Made by a program: the position numbers and the translations under genes
From: Intestinimonas sp.
GTDB lineage: Bacteria > Bacillota > Clostridia > Oscillospirales > Oscillospiraceae
Reading direction: 5' to 3'
DNA length: 64,000 bases
Assembly (NCBI GenBank): GCA_022653075.1
Contig: JALCSB010000009.1
Span: 1-64,000 of the forward strand
Notes under the pieces: generated by a model
The model's database searches: none
Told to the model about the DNA's origin: nothing
Seen by the model: the letters and a program-made list of their open reading frames with translations, nothing else
Shown here: one piece after another, positions 7,753 through 16,695 of the stretch
Position numbering within the stretch: position 1 is the first letter of the stretch
Layout of the letters: each line of letters begins with the position of its first letter

Positions 7753-8832
7753 TCAGCTTAGCAGATAAACGGTGCAGCGGCGGCGGCCGAAAAGGATACA
7801 CTGGCGATACGTGTCATAAAACAGGTCAATTTTTTTCCCTTTGATGGCACCGCCGCAGTCCTCCGCCGTGGCGACGCCATAGGTAATGGTGCCGTCGGAG
7901 GATACGATAAACATTTTGGTCCCATATGGGATGATGCTGGGGTCCACCGCAATGGCACCAATCCGGGCGGTTGTACCGGTGGAAGTCCGTTTCCAGGACT
8001 GATACTGAGTCGTGTAAGCCGTGGCAACACAGGTAATAACGGCGGAATAGGAGTAGGTTTGGCCGGATTTGGTTGTGAGTGTGCGGTCGCTTACATTGGC
8101 CAATACGTCATTTGTGATATTGAGGGACGAGGCAGAGCGCACGCGGACTTTGGTGCCGCGGCTGATAATCTCATCGGTAGGGGAGCGAAAGACAGAGTCC
8201 CCCAGATCCTCACGGGAGTATACCGTTCCGTCCGAATTGTATACGGCACGGACGGTATGGGCCATCACGCCGTCTGCTCCAGTCTGCTGAACACGTTCTT
8301 CCCCCTGATAGGCGTTGGTGTCGTCCTGATAGACGGTCTGATGAACAATGGGAGCGTATGTGTTTTCCATCACGGCTGTGCGGTGGGTTACCGTAATGGT
8401 CATCCCGTCTGCCAGCGCGGTATCGGCGGCGGCGGAAAGACTGTCATATTCACCCAGCGTAACATTCAGCTGCTTCAGAAGGTCAGATACAGTACCGCCA
8501 TAAACAATCAGCGCTTGGGAATCTTCACCCTGCTGTACCGTGATATTCATAGCGCGGGTGATCGTGACATGTGTGATGTGGTCTTCATGAACCTCGCTGG
8601 TTAGATCATGTTCAGAAAGAGAAATCCCAGCCTTTTTCAGCGCCGCGTCCAAGGCGCCGACATAACCGGAAACGGTGACGGTTTGATCACCGTCGGTAAT
8701 AAAATAGGTGGTACGGGCAGTGGCGAATCCGGCGAAAAGGCCAATGATTAAAGCACAGACAAGCAGCGTAGCCGCGATATGCAGCCAACGGTTGAATTTT
8801 GGATGAGCTGACCAATTCAGTCTAGTTTTCAT
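7753..8832 (-). CDS. YabE-like wall-remodelling protein (DUF348, G5, 3D domains)
   Basis: This 359-residue exported protein begins with a positively charged N-terminus and a signal-anchor helix (about residues 18-40). Two ubiquitin-like DUF348 repeats follow (about 45-150), then a G5-like region (about 165-245). The C-terminal 3D domain (about 265-357) carries the three conserved aspartates, in VDPSIIPYGT, AEDCGG and KIDLFYD. This architecture matches YabE/Rpf-like proteins, whose 3D domain resembles lytic transglycosylases acting on peptidoglycan. The strong SD AGGAGGTTT and a near-consensus promoter (8901-8929) suggest vegetative expression. The exact wall bond cleaved is not visible from sequence. 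Confidence 0.88.
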   Translation of the reverse strand: MKTRLNWSAHPKFNRWLHIAATLLVCALIIGLFAGFATARTTYFITDGDQTVTVSGYVGALDAALKKAGISLSEHDLTSEVHEDHITHVTITRAMNITVQQGEDSQALIVYGGTVSDLLKQLNVTLGEYDSLSAAADTALADGMTITVTHRTAVMENTYAPIVHQTVYQDDTNAYQGEERVQQTGADGVMAHTVRAVYNSDGTVYSREDLGDSVFRSPTDEIISRGTKVRVRSASSLNITNDVLANVSDRTLTTKSGQTYSYSAVITCVATAYTTQYQSWKRTSTGTTARIGAIAVDPSIIPYGTKMFIVSSDGTITYGVATAEDCGGAIKGKKIDLFYDTYRQCILFGRRRCTVYLLS

Positions 8833-8900
8833 GATAAGAAAACCTCCTGCATGCTGCTGTAACAGTTTGTTATTGTTCGCAACCGTTTTGCAACGAACGG

Positions 8901-8929
8901 ATTATAGCCAATTTCAGTGCAAAAGTCAA
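8901..8929 (-). promoter_or_regulatory. Strong sigma-A promoter of the YabE-like gene
   Basis: Minus strand TTGACT - 17 bp - TATAAT, about 70 bases before the start codon. One of the best promoter matches in the window. Confidence 0.85.
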
Positions 8930-9250
8930 ACTTACAGCCAATACACAGGGGGGAAATTATAATTTTTCAGGAGTTATGTGAACTTTTTACAGGGAAAAAT
9001 GTTGACGAAAACCATAGTAAACGGAAACAAAAAGTTACAGCGGGTAACAGGCCCAAATGATTGTCACACAAGGACTTGAAGTATTTTGAGTCGAATAATA
9101 AAATGTTTTTAACAAAAGAGTCTATAATGAAACCCTTTTGACGAGACGGGAAAGAGCTTTTTTGATAAAAGACGACCGTTTTTCTCCCAGAATATTCATA
9201 TATCTTCCTTACAATCAAAAATATGCCAAAATTTTTTGGAGATAAATGAC
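8930..9250. other. AT-rich spacer upstream of the YabE-like promoter
   Basis: About 320 bases between the YabE-like promoter and the trmD terminator carry no convincing gene. An 83-codon minus-strand frame (8967-9218) has no SD and an implausible composition. The stretch is markedly AT-rich. I see no riboswitch motif. It could hold upstream activating sequence or a small RNA, but nothing supports either directly. Confidence 0.3.
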
Positions 9251-9300
9251 AAAAAATTTCTGTCTGAACGCAATAAAATTATGCATCCAGACAGAAAAAA
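9251..9300 (-). terminator. Terminator of the ylxM-trmD operon
   Basis: Minus-strand TTTCTGTCTG (complement of 9288-9297) pairs with CAGACAGAAA (complement of 9257-9266) across a 21-base loop and runs into TTTTTT (9251-9256). It lies about 30 bases after the trmD stop. Confidence 0.7.
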
Positions 9301-9331
9301 GTGAGCCGCCAGACGGACGAAACTGGGAAAA

Positions 9332-10087
9332 TTATGTCTGAGGCTTGGTCTCGCTCTCCAGTTCTGCCAACAGCTTTTGATCCTCCCTGGAAGATAGGTC
9401 AAGCTTGGCATAGAGATCCGGGCGACGGGTGCGGGTACGGAGGATGGCCTGCTTGCGCCGCCATTTTGCAATCTTGGCATGGTGGCCGGACAGCAGAATA
9501 GAAGGGACAGCGCGGTCGTGCCATATCTCGGGTCGGGAGTACTGCGGGTACTCCAGCATACCATTCCAATGGCTTTCCTCCGTATAGCACTCTGGATCGG
9601 GAAGCACACCCGGAACCAGACGGCATACGGCATCCGCCACCGCCAGTGCGGGAATCTCACCGCCGGTCAACACAAAATCGCCCAGAGAAAGCTCCTCATC
9701 CACACATTCCTCAATAAAGCGCTCGTCAATACCCTCGTAGTGACCGCAGACAAGAATCAGATGATCATAATCTGCGTTTAGACGCTTTGCCTCGGCCTGA
9801 CAGAAGGTACGGCCCGCCGGCGACATATAAATAGTGTGGACTGGGTACCCCGCACGATCACACAGATGCTTCCAGCACTGATACAGAGGATCTGCTTGCA
9901 TGACCGCTCCATGTCCTCCACCGTAGGGGTAATCATCGACCTGCTTCTGTTTATTTAAGGTATAGTCCCGGATTTGATGGCAGTCCACACGGATAATGTC
10001 CCGGTCCTGCGCGCGTCCAAGAATCGAGTCGTTTACCATATCTCCCATTGTGTCTGGGAAAAGGGTCATAATATCAATCTGGTACAT
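9332..10087 (-). CDS. trmD: tRNA (guanine-37-N1)-methyltransferase
   Basis: TrmD methylates G37 of tRNAs that read CNN and CGG-type codons, preventing +1 frameshifting. It is a SPOUT-class enzyme with a trefoil knot. The 251-residue protein shows IDIMTLFPDT at the N-terminus, PYGGGHGAVMQADPLY, LVCGHYEGIDERF (SAM knot) and LSLGDFVLTGGE. The ATG at 10087 is chosen over a TTG 18 bases upstream. It overlaps the last codons of rimM, so the two genes are translationally coupled. RplS normally follows TrmD, but here it is 12.7 kb away on the other strand (22758). Confidence 0.96.
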   Translation of the reverse strand: MYQIDIMTLFPDTMGDMVNDSILGRAQDRDIIRVDCHQIRDYTLNKQKQVDDYPYGGGHGAVMQADPLYQCWKHLCDRAGYPVHTIYMSPAGRTFCQAEAKRLNADYDHLILVCGHYEGIDERFIEECVDEELSLGDFVLTGGEIPALAVADAVCRLVPGVLPDPECYTEESHWNGMLEYPQYSRPEIWHDRAVPSILLSGHHAKIAKWRRKQAILRTRTRRPDLYAKLDLSSREDQKLLAELESETKPQT

Positions 10088-10583
10088 CGACGGCCATCCC
10101 TTCAATGATCTTCACGCGGATATATCCGCCTTCTATATTGGTCTCCACCAGATATTCTGCCACGGCGGGAATCATGTATTGATGTTCCGCCCCCCGGATG
10201 ACATAGACTTCCTGGGCGGGTAGGGACAGTACATCAACCACTTTGCCCAGTACCTGGCCGGTTGCGGATTCCCGTGCCTCCAAGCCGATTAAGTCCGCAA
10301 TAAAATGCCTGCCCTCGGGAAGGGCTGCATCGGTCCGGTCAATTGATACAACCTTACCCTTGAGAAGCATCGCTTCGTTGATGTTCGAAATGTGGTCCAA
10401 CGCCGCCAGAACCATGCCCTTATGCGGATGGGCGGAACGCACCTCATAAGCTTTCCCGTCAATATATAATTTGGAAAAACCGCACAAAAACTCCGCAGAG
10501 TCACACCAAGGATCGATTTTAATTTCGCCGCGAATGCCGTGTGTATTTACAATCTGCCCGGCTTCAAGAAAGGTTTGCTTCAT
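10074..10583 (-). CDS. rimM: Ribosome maturation factor RimM
   Basis: RimM binds S19 and assists maturation of the 30S head. The 169-residue protein has the N-terminal RimM barrel (residues 1-85: AGQIVNTHGIRGEIKI, then the LLKGKVVSI block) and the C-terminal PRC-barrel (GQVLGKVVDVLSLPAQEVYVIRG, then IPAVAEYLVETNIEGGYIRV). AGGAGGATTTCC precedes the ATG. It overlaps trmD by 14 bases and follows a terminator-like hairpin after khpA, so it is probably fed by read-through of the ylxM-ffh-rpsP-khpA transcript. Confidence 0.95.
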   Translation of the reverse strand: MKQTFLEAGQIVNTHGIRGEIKIDPWCDSAEFLCGFSKLYIDGKAYEVRSAHPHKGMVLAALDHISNINEAMLLKGKVVSIDRTDAALPEGRHFIADLIGLEARESATGQVLGKVVDVLSLPAQEVYVIRGAEHQYMIPAVAEYLVETNIEGGYIRVKIIEGMAVDVPD

Positions 10584-10636
10584 GGAAATCCTCCTGTTTC
10601 CGTCATTCCATACGACTCAAAAAACAGACAGCAAAA

Positions 10637-10668
10637 AACGGCGGGGATGCATCCCCGCCGCTTTTTAG
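10637..10668 (-). terminator. Terminator-like hairpin between khpA and rimM
   Basis: The 20-base palindrome centred at 10651 (GGCGGGGATG repeated as its complement CATCCCCGCC) is followed on the minus strand by GTTTTTTG. It lies directly after the khpA stop and would reduce transcription into rimM-trmD, allowing more S16/SRP than RimM/TrmD. Confidence 0.75.
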
Positions 10669-10895
10669 TCCACAATTTCTACCGAGACGCGGGTCCCCTT
10701 ACGCTGAGCAACCGAACGCATCAGGGTACGGATTTCCTTTGCAATCCGTCCTTGACGGCCAATCACTTTGCCCATATCGTCCGGAGCCACGTGCAGTGCC
10801 AGAACGGTTTCTTCGCCCTCGACTGTCTCAATAACAGAGACTTGGTCGGGATGTTCCACCAAATTCTGCGCAATATAAGTCAGAAGTTCCTTCAT
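10665..10895 (-). CDS. khpA: KH-domain RNA-binding protein KhpA
   Basis: This 76-residue single KH domain has the GxxG-type RNA-binding loop in DMGKVIGRQGRIAKEIRTLM (residues about 41-60). KhpA dimerises or pairs with KhpB (Jag/EloR) and affects cell elongation and RNA metabolism in Firmicutes. Its place between rpsP and rimM is the conserved position of ylqC. GGAGGCCAGT precedes the ATG. Confidence 0.92.
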   Translation of the reverse strand: MKELLTYIAQNLVEHPDQVSVIETVEGEETVLALHVAPDDMGKVIGRQGRIAKEIRTLMRSVAQRKGTRVSVEIVD

Positions 10896-10908
10896 ACTGG
10901 CCTCCTGA

Positions 10909-11145
10909 TTACATCCCGGCCTTTTTCAGCAGAACACGAACCGTCTCGGTGGGCTGAGCGCCGGTTTTGATCCAGGCTTGAGCGCGGTCCACGTCGACCT
11001 TCAGTTCTACTGGCTCGGCCACAGGGTTATAGGTACCAATCTCCTCAATAAAACGGCCGTCACGGGGATAACGGGAATCGGCCACCACGATGCGGTAAAA
11101 GGGAGACTTTTTGGCACCCATGCGGCGCAGTCTGATCTTTACCAT
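10909..11145 (-). CDS. rpsP: 30S ribosomal protein S16
   Basis: S16 is an early-binding 30S protein. The 78-residue product starts [20 protein letters not shown] and continues [19 protein letters not shown], the two family signatures. The start is at 11145, preceded by TTGGAGGTGAAAATACA. The frame is open 37 codons further upstream, but that part has no S16 similarity. It lies between ffh and khpA in the ylxM operon. Confidence 0.97.
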   Translation of the reverse strand: MVKIRLRRMGAKKSPFYRIVVADSRYPRDGRFIEEIGTYNPVAEPVELKVDVDRAQAWIKTGAQPTETVRVLLKKAGM

Positions 11146-11215
11146 TGTATTTTCACCTCCAACATAATTAGACAAAGTAAATATGGAAAGTGCCTGCGGC
11201 ACAAACCAACAAAAG

Positions 11216-12574
11216 TCAGAAGGGGAAAAGCCCCTTTTTGGGACTGAATTTTCCAAAGCGTCCCATTTTCCGATTCAGCTTTCCGCCCGCCATCTGACGG
11301 GTCATCTGCTGCATCAGATCAAATTGTTTGAGCAGGCGGTTCACATCCACAACCTGTGTACCGGAACCAACGGCGATACGCTTTTTCCGGCTGCTGTTGA
11401 GAAGAGCGGGATTTTCACGCTCGTTCGGAGTCATGGAGAGGATAATCGCCTCGGTGCGCGCCAGCGCTGACTCGTCTACCGAAGCGCCTTCCAGCGCTTT
11501 GGCGTTCATGCCGGGCAACATCCCGACCAGATCAGACATGGAGCCCATACCCTTAAGCTGGACCAGCTGGTCATAAAAATCCGTCAGAGTCAGGCGATTT
11601 TTTTTCATCTTTTCCTGTAAAGCGGCTGCCTTCTGCAGATCGAAGTTCTGCTGAGCCTTTTCGATCAGCGAAAGGACATCGCCCATGCCGAGAATACGGG
11701 AAGCCATGCGGTCCGGATGAAAAACCTCAATTTGATCCAGCTTTTCACCGACACCCGCAAACTTAATCGGCTTTCCAGTGACTGCTTTAATGGAGAGCGC
11801 GGCGCCGCCCCGGGCATCGCCGTCCAGTTTGGTGAGCATCACGCCGGTCAGATCCAGCGCCTCGTCAAAAGCCTTGGCGGCATTCACCGCATCCTGGCCG
11901 ATCATGGCGTCCACCACCAGAAGAATCTCGTCGGGAGAAACCGTTGCCTTAATGGCCTGAAGCTCCTGCATCAGAGCCTCGTCCACATGAAGCCGGCCCG
12001 CCGTATCCAAAAACACCAGATCGTTGCCATGCTTTTTCGCATGTTCTACTGCGGCCCGCGCAATATCTACCGGGTCAGCCTGGCCCATCTGGAACACCGG
12101 AATATCCAACTGCCCGCCCACGACTTCTAACTGCTTGATCGCGGCGGGGCGATATACGTCGCAGGCGGCCAATAAGGGCCGCTTACCGTTTTGCTTTTTC
12201 ATCAGGCCGGCTAGCTTTGCACCGTTCGTCGTTTTTCCAGCGCCCTGCAAACCCACCAGCATGACCACGGTGGGAGGCTGTGAGGAGAGATTGAGCTTGG
12301 TGCTCTCTCCGCCCATCAGCGCGGTAAGTTCCTCGTTAACAATCTTTACAATCATTTGAGCCGGTGTCAGACTTTCCAGCACGTCGCTGCCCACGGCCCG
12401 TTCGGTCACGCGGGTTACAAAGTCCTTCACGACTTTGTAGCTGACGTCGGCCTCTAGCAGGGCAAGGCGAATCTCTCGCATGGATTCCTTTACGTCGGCT
12501 TCCGAAAGGCGGCCCTTGCCGCGCAGTTTTTTGAAGGCGGCGGACAGTTTTTCAGTCAGACCCTCAAATGCCAT
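11216..12574 (-). CDS. ffh: Signal recognition particle protein Ffh
   Basis: Ffh is the SRP GTPase that binds 4.5S/scRNA and signal sequences and delivers nascent membrane proteins to FtsY. The 452-residue protein has the N domain (1-90), the G domain with GLQGAGKTT (P loop, about 107-115), DTAGR (about 190) and TKLDG, and a methionine-rich M domain from about residue 325 ([20 protein letters not shown], then [14 protein letters not shown]). It follows ylxM, the usual partner, by 3 bases. No SRP RNA gene is recognisable in this window. Confidence 0.97.
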   Translation of the reverse strand: MAFEGLTEKLSAAFKKLRGKGRLSEADVKESMREIRLALLEADVSYKVVKDFVTRVTERAVGSDVLESLTPAQMIVKIVNEELTALMGGESTKLNLSSQPPTVVMLVGLQGAGKTTNGAKLAGLMKKQNGKRPLLAACDVYRPAAIKQLEVVGGQLDIPVFQMGQADPVDIARAAVEHAKKHGNDLVFLDTAGRLHVDEALMQELQAIKATVSPDEILLVVDAMIGQDAVNAAKAFDEALDLTGVMLTKLDGDARGGAALSIKAVTGKPIKFAGVGEKLDQIEVFHPDRMASRILGMGDVLSLIEKAQQNFDLQKAAALQEKMKKNRLTLTDFYDQLVQLKGMGSMSDLVGMLPGMNAKALEGASVDESALARTEAIILSMTPNERENPALLNSSRKKRIAVGSGTQVVDVNRLLKQFDLMQQMTRQMAGGKLNRKMGRFGKFSPKKGLFPF

Positions 12575-12577
12575 ACT

Positions 12578-12946
12578 TTACTCCTGTTTCATCGTTTCCG
12601 TCAGGTCTTTCAGCTTGAGACCGATGGATTCTAAATTGTTGTCCTCATACCGGTCGGCGTTTAGCTTTAAAAGCTGCTCTGCATAACCAGCTACCTGATC
12701 CAGTTGGTGCTGCATAAGGTGGAATCGGTGGATCAGGCCGGTTTTATCCTCTATCTCGGTTAGATAGGCCTCCGCGCGGACGATCACATCCCGGACCCCC
12801 TGGCGGGTGATGCCGTAATTTTCAGCAATCTCAGACAGCGAAAGATCTTCATTATAATATAAATCATAAAATTCTTTCTGGCGGTCCGTCAGCAGGTCGC
12901 CGTAAAAATCATACATCATAGCCATTCGATATGCCTGATTCTTCAT
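12578..12946 (-). CDS. ylxM: YlxM family helix-turn-helix protein
   Basis: The 122-residue protein has a sigma-70 region 4-like HTH (YNEDLSLSEIAENYGITRQGVRDVI, residues about 31-55). YlxM/p13 stimulates the SRP GTPase complex in streptococci and is encoded directly before ffh in Firmicutes, as here. Despite the DNA-binding-like fold its established role is with SRP. It is the first gene of the ylxM-ffh-rpsP-khpA(-rimM-trmD) operon and has a near-consensus promoter. Confidence 0.92.
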   Translation of the reverse strand: MKNQAYRMAMMYDFYGDLLTDRQKEFYDLYYNEDLSLSEIAENYGITRQGVRDVIVRAEAYLTEIEDKTGLIHRFHLMQHQLDQVAGYAEQLLKLNADRYEDNNLESIGLKLKDLTETMKQE

Positions 12947-12981
12947 TGTGACCCCGCCTTCCTCAACTGAAAAATAGCGCT

Positions 12982-13003
12982 TGTAAAGCTATCATGCTTT
13001 ACA
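12982..13003. promoter_or_regulatory. Inverted repeat in the ylxM leader
   Basis: TGTAAAGC and GCTTTACA form perfect 8-bp arms around TATCAT, just downstream of the ylxM promoter and about 36 bases before its start codon. It could be an operator immediately after the transcription start or a small RNA hairpin. The regulator is unknown. Confidence 0.5.
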
Positions 13004-13011
13004 CAATGAAT

Positions 13012-13040
13012 ATGATACAACATTTTGCGGCGCATGTCAA
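13012..13040 (-). promoter_or_regulatory. Sigma-A promoter of the ylxM-ffh operon
   Basis: Minus strand TTGACA (perfect -35) - 17 bp - TATCAT, 66 bases upstream of the ylxM ATG. Confidence 0.85.
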
Positions 13041-13098
13041 GAATAGTTTTCCCAATTATGTGCAGTTGGCGGAAAAGAACAGGTTTCCTGAATTGAGG

Positions 13099-13128
13099 CT
13101 GTCAAAATGGGAAAAAACATAGTATAAT
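13099..13128 (+). promoter_or_regulatory. Promoter of the yfmF-yfmH-lgt-folD operon
   Basis: A perfect -10 TATAAT at 13123-13128 has a weak -35 (CTGTCA at 13099-13104, 18 bp spacing). It is divergent from the ylxM promoter. Confidence 0.6.
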
Positions 13129-13155
13129 AAAAAACAACTGCAAAGCGGGGAAGAT

Positions 13156-13245
13156 ATGGTTTACCTGCCAAGCGGCATACCCGGACTGTGCCGTTTTATT
13201 CGGCGCGGCCCCAAGAGAAAGGAAAATCCACCATGCTGCAAGTGA
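13156..13245 (+). other. Possible 29-codon upstream reading frame
   Basis: ATG at 13156 preceded by GGGGAAG opens a 29-codon frame that ends at TGA inside the first codons of yfmF. It lies between the promoter and the yfmF start and overlaps that start. It might couple or damp translation of yfmF. There is no homology evidence. Confidence 0.25.
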
Positions 13246-14519
13246 CCCAAAAAGACCTGAGACCCGGCGTCCATCTGACGGCGGTTCAGACCAGAAAATT
13301 CAAGACTTCTGTTTTGGGCGTGACGCTGATGGTTCCGCTGGACAAGCGGAATGCGTCTGCTAACGCCCTGTTGCCCTATGTACTCCGCCGCGGCACGTAT
13401 AACCGCCCGGATATGCAGACGCTTTCCGCAGCCTTGGACGAAATGTATGGCGGTACAGTGTCGCCGATCGTGCGAAAGAAAGGCGAGGCCCTGTGCATTG
13501 GGCTTACCGGCAGTTTTCTGGATGATGCGCTGGCACCGGAGGACGCGGGGATCAGAGACGCGGCGGCCAGACTGCTGACCGAGCTGTTGCTGCATCCTGC
13601 GCTGGAAAACGGGGGCTTTCGTACCGACTATGTGGCGGGAGAGAAAAAGAATCTGATGAACCGCATCCGGGCGCAGATCAATGACAAGCGCCTGTATGCC
13701 ACGGCACGGCTGACAGCGGAAATGTGTGCCGACGAGGCGTATGGGACGGACAGACTGGGCGATGAGGCCAGCGCGGCCGCCATCACGCCGGAATCGTTAT
13801 GGAACCGCTATCAGGACCTGCTCTCCACTGCGGCGGTCGAACTGTACTACTGCGGATCTGCATCACCGGAGCAGGTGGAACAGACCTTTGCGGAGCTAAT
13901 CTCCGGAATTCCGGAGGGAGAGCGCCGTATGGTGAGCGTGGGTCAAGTGCTTTCACATGCCCCAGCCGGCACGCCGCGCATGGTAACGGAACCGCTGGAT
14001 GTGGCGCAGTGCAAGCTGTCGATGGGGTTCCGAACCGGAGGAATTACCGCAGGGGATCGTGCGTATCCGGCCTTACAGCTTTTTAATGCCGTGTATGGCG
14101 GCACCACTACGTCCAAACTCTTCATGAATGTGCGGGAAAAGCTGTCCCTGTGTTATTATTCCAGCTCCATGCTGGAAAAGTTTAAGGGCCTGATGCTGGT
14201 TTCATCCGGGGTGGAGTATAAAAATCAGGAGCGCGCCAAGCAGGAAATCCTTAGCCAGCTGGAAGCATGCCAGCGCGGTGAAATTGACCGCGCGGAGCTG
14301 GAGAGCGGCCGCCGCGCAGTGGTGAGCAGTCTGCGCACGCTTTCGGACAGCCAGGCGCGTCTGGAGGATTACTGGCTTGGCCAGACGGTGGCCGGCCTTA
14401 CCGAAAAACCGGAGAAGCTAGCCGAACGTGTGGAGCAGGTTACCCTCAAAGAGGTAGTAACCGCTGCACAGAAAGTTGAGTTGGATACCGTGTATTTATT
14501 GAAAGGGCAGGAGGAATGA
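13233..14519 (+). CDS. yfmF: M16 peptidase-like protein YfmF (inactive subunit)
   Basis: This 428-residue member of the M16 (insulinase/pitrilysin) family lacks the HxxEH zinc motif: the equivalent region reads LLPYVLRRGTYNRPD. It carries the C-terminal M16 half with YGGTTTSKLFMNVREKLSLCYY. In Bacillus, YfmF and YfmH are both needed for the 5-aminopentanol modification of EF-P, and the two subunits pair like the alpha and beta subunits of mitochondrial processing peptidase. Start at 13233 is chosen for AAAGGA eight bases upstream. It is immediately followed by yfmH. EF-P is not encoded in this window. Confidence 0.88.
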   Translation: MLQVTQKDLRPGVHLTAVQTRKFKTSVLGVTLMVPLDKRNASANALLPYVLRRGTYNRPDMQTLSAALDEMYGGTVSPIVRKKGEALCIGLTGSFLDDALAPEDAGIRDAAARLLTELLLHPALENGGFRTDYVAGEKKNLMNRIRAQINDKRLYATARLTAEMCADEAYGTDRLGDEASAAAITPESLWNRYQDLLSTAAVELYYCGSASPEQVEQTFAELISGIPEGERRMVSVGQVLSHAPAGTPRMVTEPLDVAQCKLSMGFRTGGITAGDRAYPALQLFNAVYGGTTTSKLFMNVREKLSLCYYSSSMLEKFKGLMLVSSGVEYKNQERAKQEILSQLEACQRGEIDRAELESGRRAVVSSLRTLSDSQARLEDYWLGQTVAGLTEKPEKLAERVEQVTLKEVVTAAQKVELDTVYLLKGQEE

Positions 14520-14524
14520 GGGCC

Positions 14525-15805
14525 ATGACGGAAAAACAATATGACCGCGTGGAAGAAACCCTCTTCCACGATATGCTACAGAACGGTCTCCATATTTATG
14601 TAGACCGAAAGCCCGGCTTTGCTAAAAGTTATGCATTTTTCGCCACAAATTACGGCGGTATGGATATGAGATTCCAGATGGACGGACAGTGGCATGACAC
14701 GCCGGCTGGCGTAGCGCATTTTCTGGAACACAAAATGTTTGATACCAAGGATGGGAACGCGTTGCAGATTCTGTCCGCCAATGGGGCCAGCCCCAATGCC
14801 TTTACCAGCACGGCCATTACGGGCTACTACTTTGACAGTACGGAAAAATTTGAAGAAAATCTGAAAACGCTGCTTTCCTTTGTGTCCGTACCGTGGTTTA
14901 CCCCGGAAAGCGTGGCCAAAGAACAGGGTATTATCGGTCAGGAAATCCGTATGGGCGATGATGATCCGGATACGCAGGTATTTTACAGCATGCTGAAGGG
15001 ACTATATGAGTACAGCCCTGTCCGCATCGATATTGCCGGTACTGTGGAATCCATTGCGCAGATTACTGACCAGACGCTGTACGACTGCCATAAAGCGTTT
15101 TATAATCCGGGCAATATGGTTCTGTGCGTGGCGGGTGATGTGGACCCGCAGCGGGTCTGCGCACTGGCCAGGGAAATTCTCCCCGAAGAGGGGAAGGGTG
15201 AAATCCCCAGAGACTATGGGAAACCGGAGAGCAACCGGGCCTTTCAATCTGAAGTTGTACGGGAGATGGAGGTCTCCACGCCCATTTTCCGGCTCGGCTG
15301 GAAGGCGGAACCGGTGGATAAAGGACCGGAGCGCCTGCGCCAGCAGCTTATGGGGGAACTGGTCTGTGAGGCGCTGCTGGGTACCTCCAGTCCCCTGTAC
15401 GCACGGCTGTATGAGCAGGGCTTGGTCAACGACAGCTTTGACTATGGGTACGAAGCATACCCCGGCGTTGCCATACTGGCTGCGGGGGGCGAAAGCCGCG
15501 ACCCCTGGGCGGTCCGTGCCGAGGTTATGGAAGAAACGGCCCGTATTTGTCGGGAGGGCATTGAGGAGCATCTGTGGCGCCGGCTTAAAAAGGCGGCTTA
15601 CGGCAACCGGGTCAAGACGCTCAACTCCTTTGAGAGCGTTTGCGTAAATCTGGCGCAGGGTCATTTTAATGGAACGGACTATTTGACATTCCCGGAAGTG
15701 TATGACGGCATTGAAAAATCAGATGTGGAGCAGTGTATCCGCAGATGGATTACGTCGGAGCGGACCTGCCTTGCCGTGATTCGCCCCAAGGGGAGCGCAA
15801 AATGA
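14525..15805 (+). CDS. yfmH: M16 zinc peptidase YfmH (catalytic partner of YfmF)
   Basis: This 426-residue catalytic M16 peptidase has an inverted zinc motif HFLEH (H65, E68, H69), with the downstream glutamate expected in the helix about 75 residues later (EQGIIGQEIRMGDDD). The C-terminal half has LGTSSPLYARLYEQGLVNDSF, typical of the family. It pairs with the preceding metal-less subunit. Start ATG 14525 is preferred, with AGGAGG ten bases before it; an ATG at 14516 overlaps the yfmF stop but lies almost on top of the SD. It ends by overlapping lgt with ATGA. Confidence 0.9.
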   Translation: MTEKQYDRVEETLFHDMLQNGLHIYVDRKPGFAKSYAFFATNYGGMDMRFQMDGQWHDTPAGVAHFLEHKMFDTKDGNALQILSANGASPNAFTSTAITGYYFDSTEKFEENLKTLLSFVSVPWFTPESVAKEQGIIGQEIRMGDDDPDTQVFYSMLKGLYEYSPVRIDIAGTVESIAQITDQTLYDCHKAFYNPGNMVLCVAGDVDPQRVCALAREILPEEGKGEIPRDYGKPESNRAFQSEVVREMEVSTPIFRLGWKAEPVDKGPERLRQQLMGELVCEALLGTSSPLYARLYEQGLVNDSFDYGYEAYPGVAILAAGGESRDPWAVRAEVMEETARICREGIEEHLWRRLKKAAYGNRVKTLNSFESVCVNLAQGHFNGTDYLTFPEVYDGIEKSDVEQCIRRWITSERTCLAVIRPKGSAK

Positions 15806-16695
15806 AAACCGTGACTTTCCCAGGACTGGGACTCTCCTTTACCATGGATCGGGTGGCCTTTACCGTGCTGGGCCACCCGGTCTACTGGTACGGAATCATC
15901 ATCGCCGCAGGCTTTCTGCTGGCGGTTATCTTTTGTTACCGGTTGGCACCGCGTTTCGGTATCCGGCCGGACGACCTTATTGACCTGCTGTTTTTTGCCG
16001 TTCCTCTTGCCATTATCGGTGCGCGGCTGTACTACGTTATTTTCTACTTGGATCTCTACCGAAAGACGGACGGCAGCTTGGATTTTGCTGAGATGGTGCG
16101 CATCTGGGATGGCGGGCTGGCCATTTATGGAGGGATTATTGCGGGGGTACTGACGCTGCTGGTGTTCTGCAAGGTCCGAAAAATCAAATTTTTAGCCTTT
16201 GCCGATCTAGGCGTGTATGGCCTGCTGATCGGGCAGTGTATTGGCCGGTGGGGCAATTTTATGAATGTGGAGGCATACGGAGGCCAGACAACGCTGCCCT
16301 GGCGCATGGGAATCGACGCCTATGTCAATGGAATCTGGACTCACATGGAGGTCCATCCAACTTTCCTCTATGAGTCACTGTGGAATCTGCTTGGGCTGTT
16401 TGTACTGATCTGGATGGAGAAGCGGTGGCGCCGTTTCGATGGACAGATTTTCCTGAGTTACCTGGTTTGGTATGGACTTGGCCGCAGCATAATTGAGGGA
16501 ATGCGCACGGACAGCCTCTACTTTTTCGGTACGTCCATCCGTGTGTCGCAGATGCTGGGAATTGGTTCGGCACTGATCGCCGGGGTAATTTTGCTGTGGC
16601 AGTTTACTCGTAAGAACCATAACCCGGCTGATCTGTATGTTAACGAAAAAGAGAAAATAGACAAGGGGGCTCCCGATCATGGCAATTGTGATTGA
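15802..16695 (+). CDS. lgt: Prolipoprotein diacylglyceryl transferase
   Basis: Lgt transfers a diacylglyceryl group from phosphatidylglycerol to the lipobox cysteine of prolipoproteins. The 297-residue membrane protein has about seven helices and the Lgt signature GRWGNFMNVEAYGG (family GRxGNFxNxE), plus HPTFLYESLWN and YGLGRSIIEGMRTDSL. The start at 15802 overlaps the yfmH stop by four bases (ATGA), indicating translational coupling. It overlaps the start of folD at its 3' end. Confidence 0.96.
   Translation: MKTVTFPGLGLSFTMDRVAFTVLGHPVYWYGIIIAAGFLLAVIFCYRLAPRFGIRPDDLIDLLFFAVPLAIIGARLYYVIFYLDLYRKTDGSLDFAEMVRIWDGGLAIYGGIIAGVLTLLVFCKVRKIKFLAFADLGVYGLLIGQCIGRWGNFMNVEAYGGQTTLPWRMGIDAYVNGIWTHMEVHPTFLYESLWNLLGLFVLIWMEKRWRRFDGQIFLSYLVWYGLGRSIIEGMRTDSLYFFGTSIRVSQMLGIGSALIAGVILLWQFTRKNHNPADLYVNEKEKIDKGAPDHGNCD

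Noticed and set aside
8833..8966. c-di-AMP (ydaO) riboswitch before the YabE-like wall gene
   Set aside because: Such genes often carry one, but the strong promoter leaves only about 60 bases of leader, too short for that aptamer, and no conserved core is visible.
8967..9218. 83-codon minus-strand reading frame
   Set aside because: No SD, implausible composition rich in Phe/Ser, and AT-rich noncoding context.
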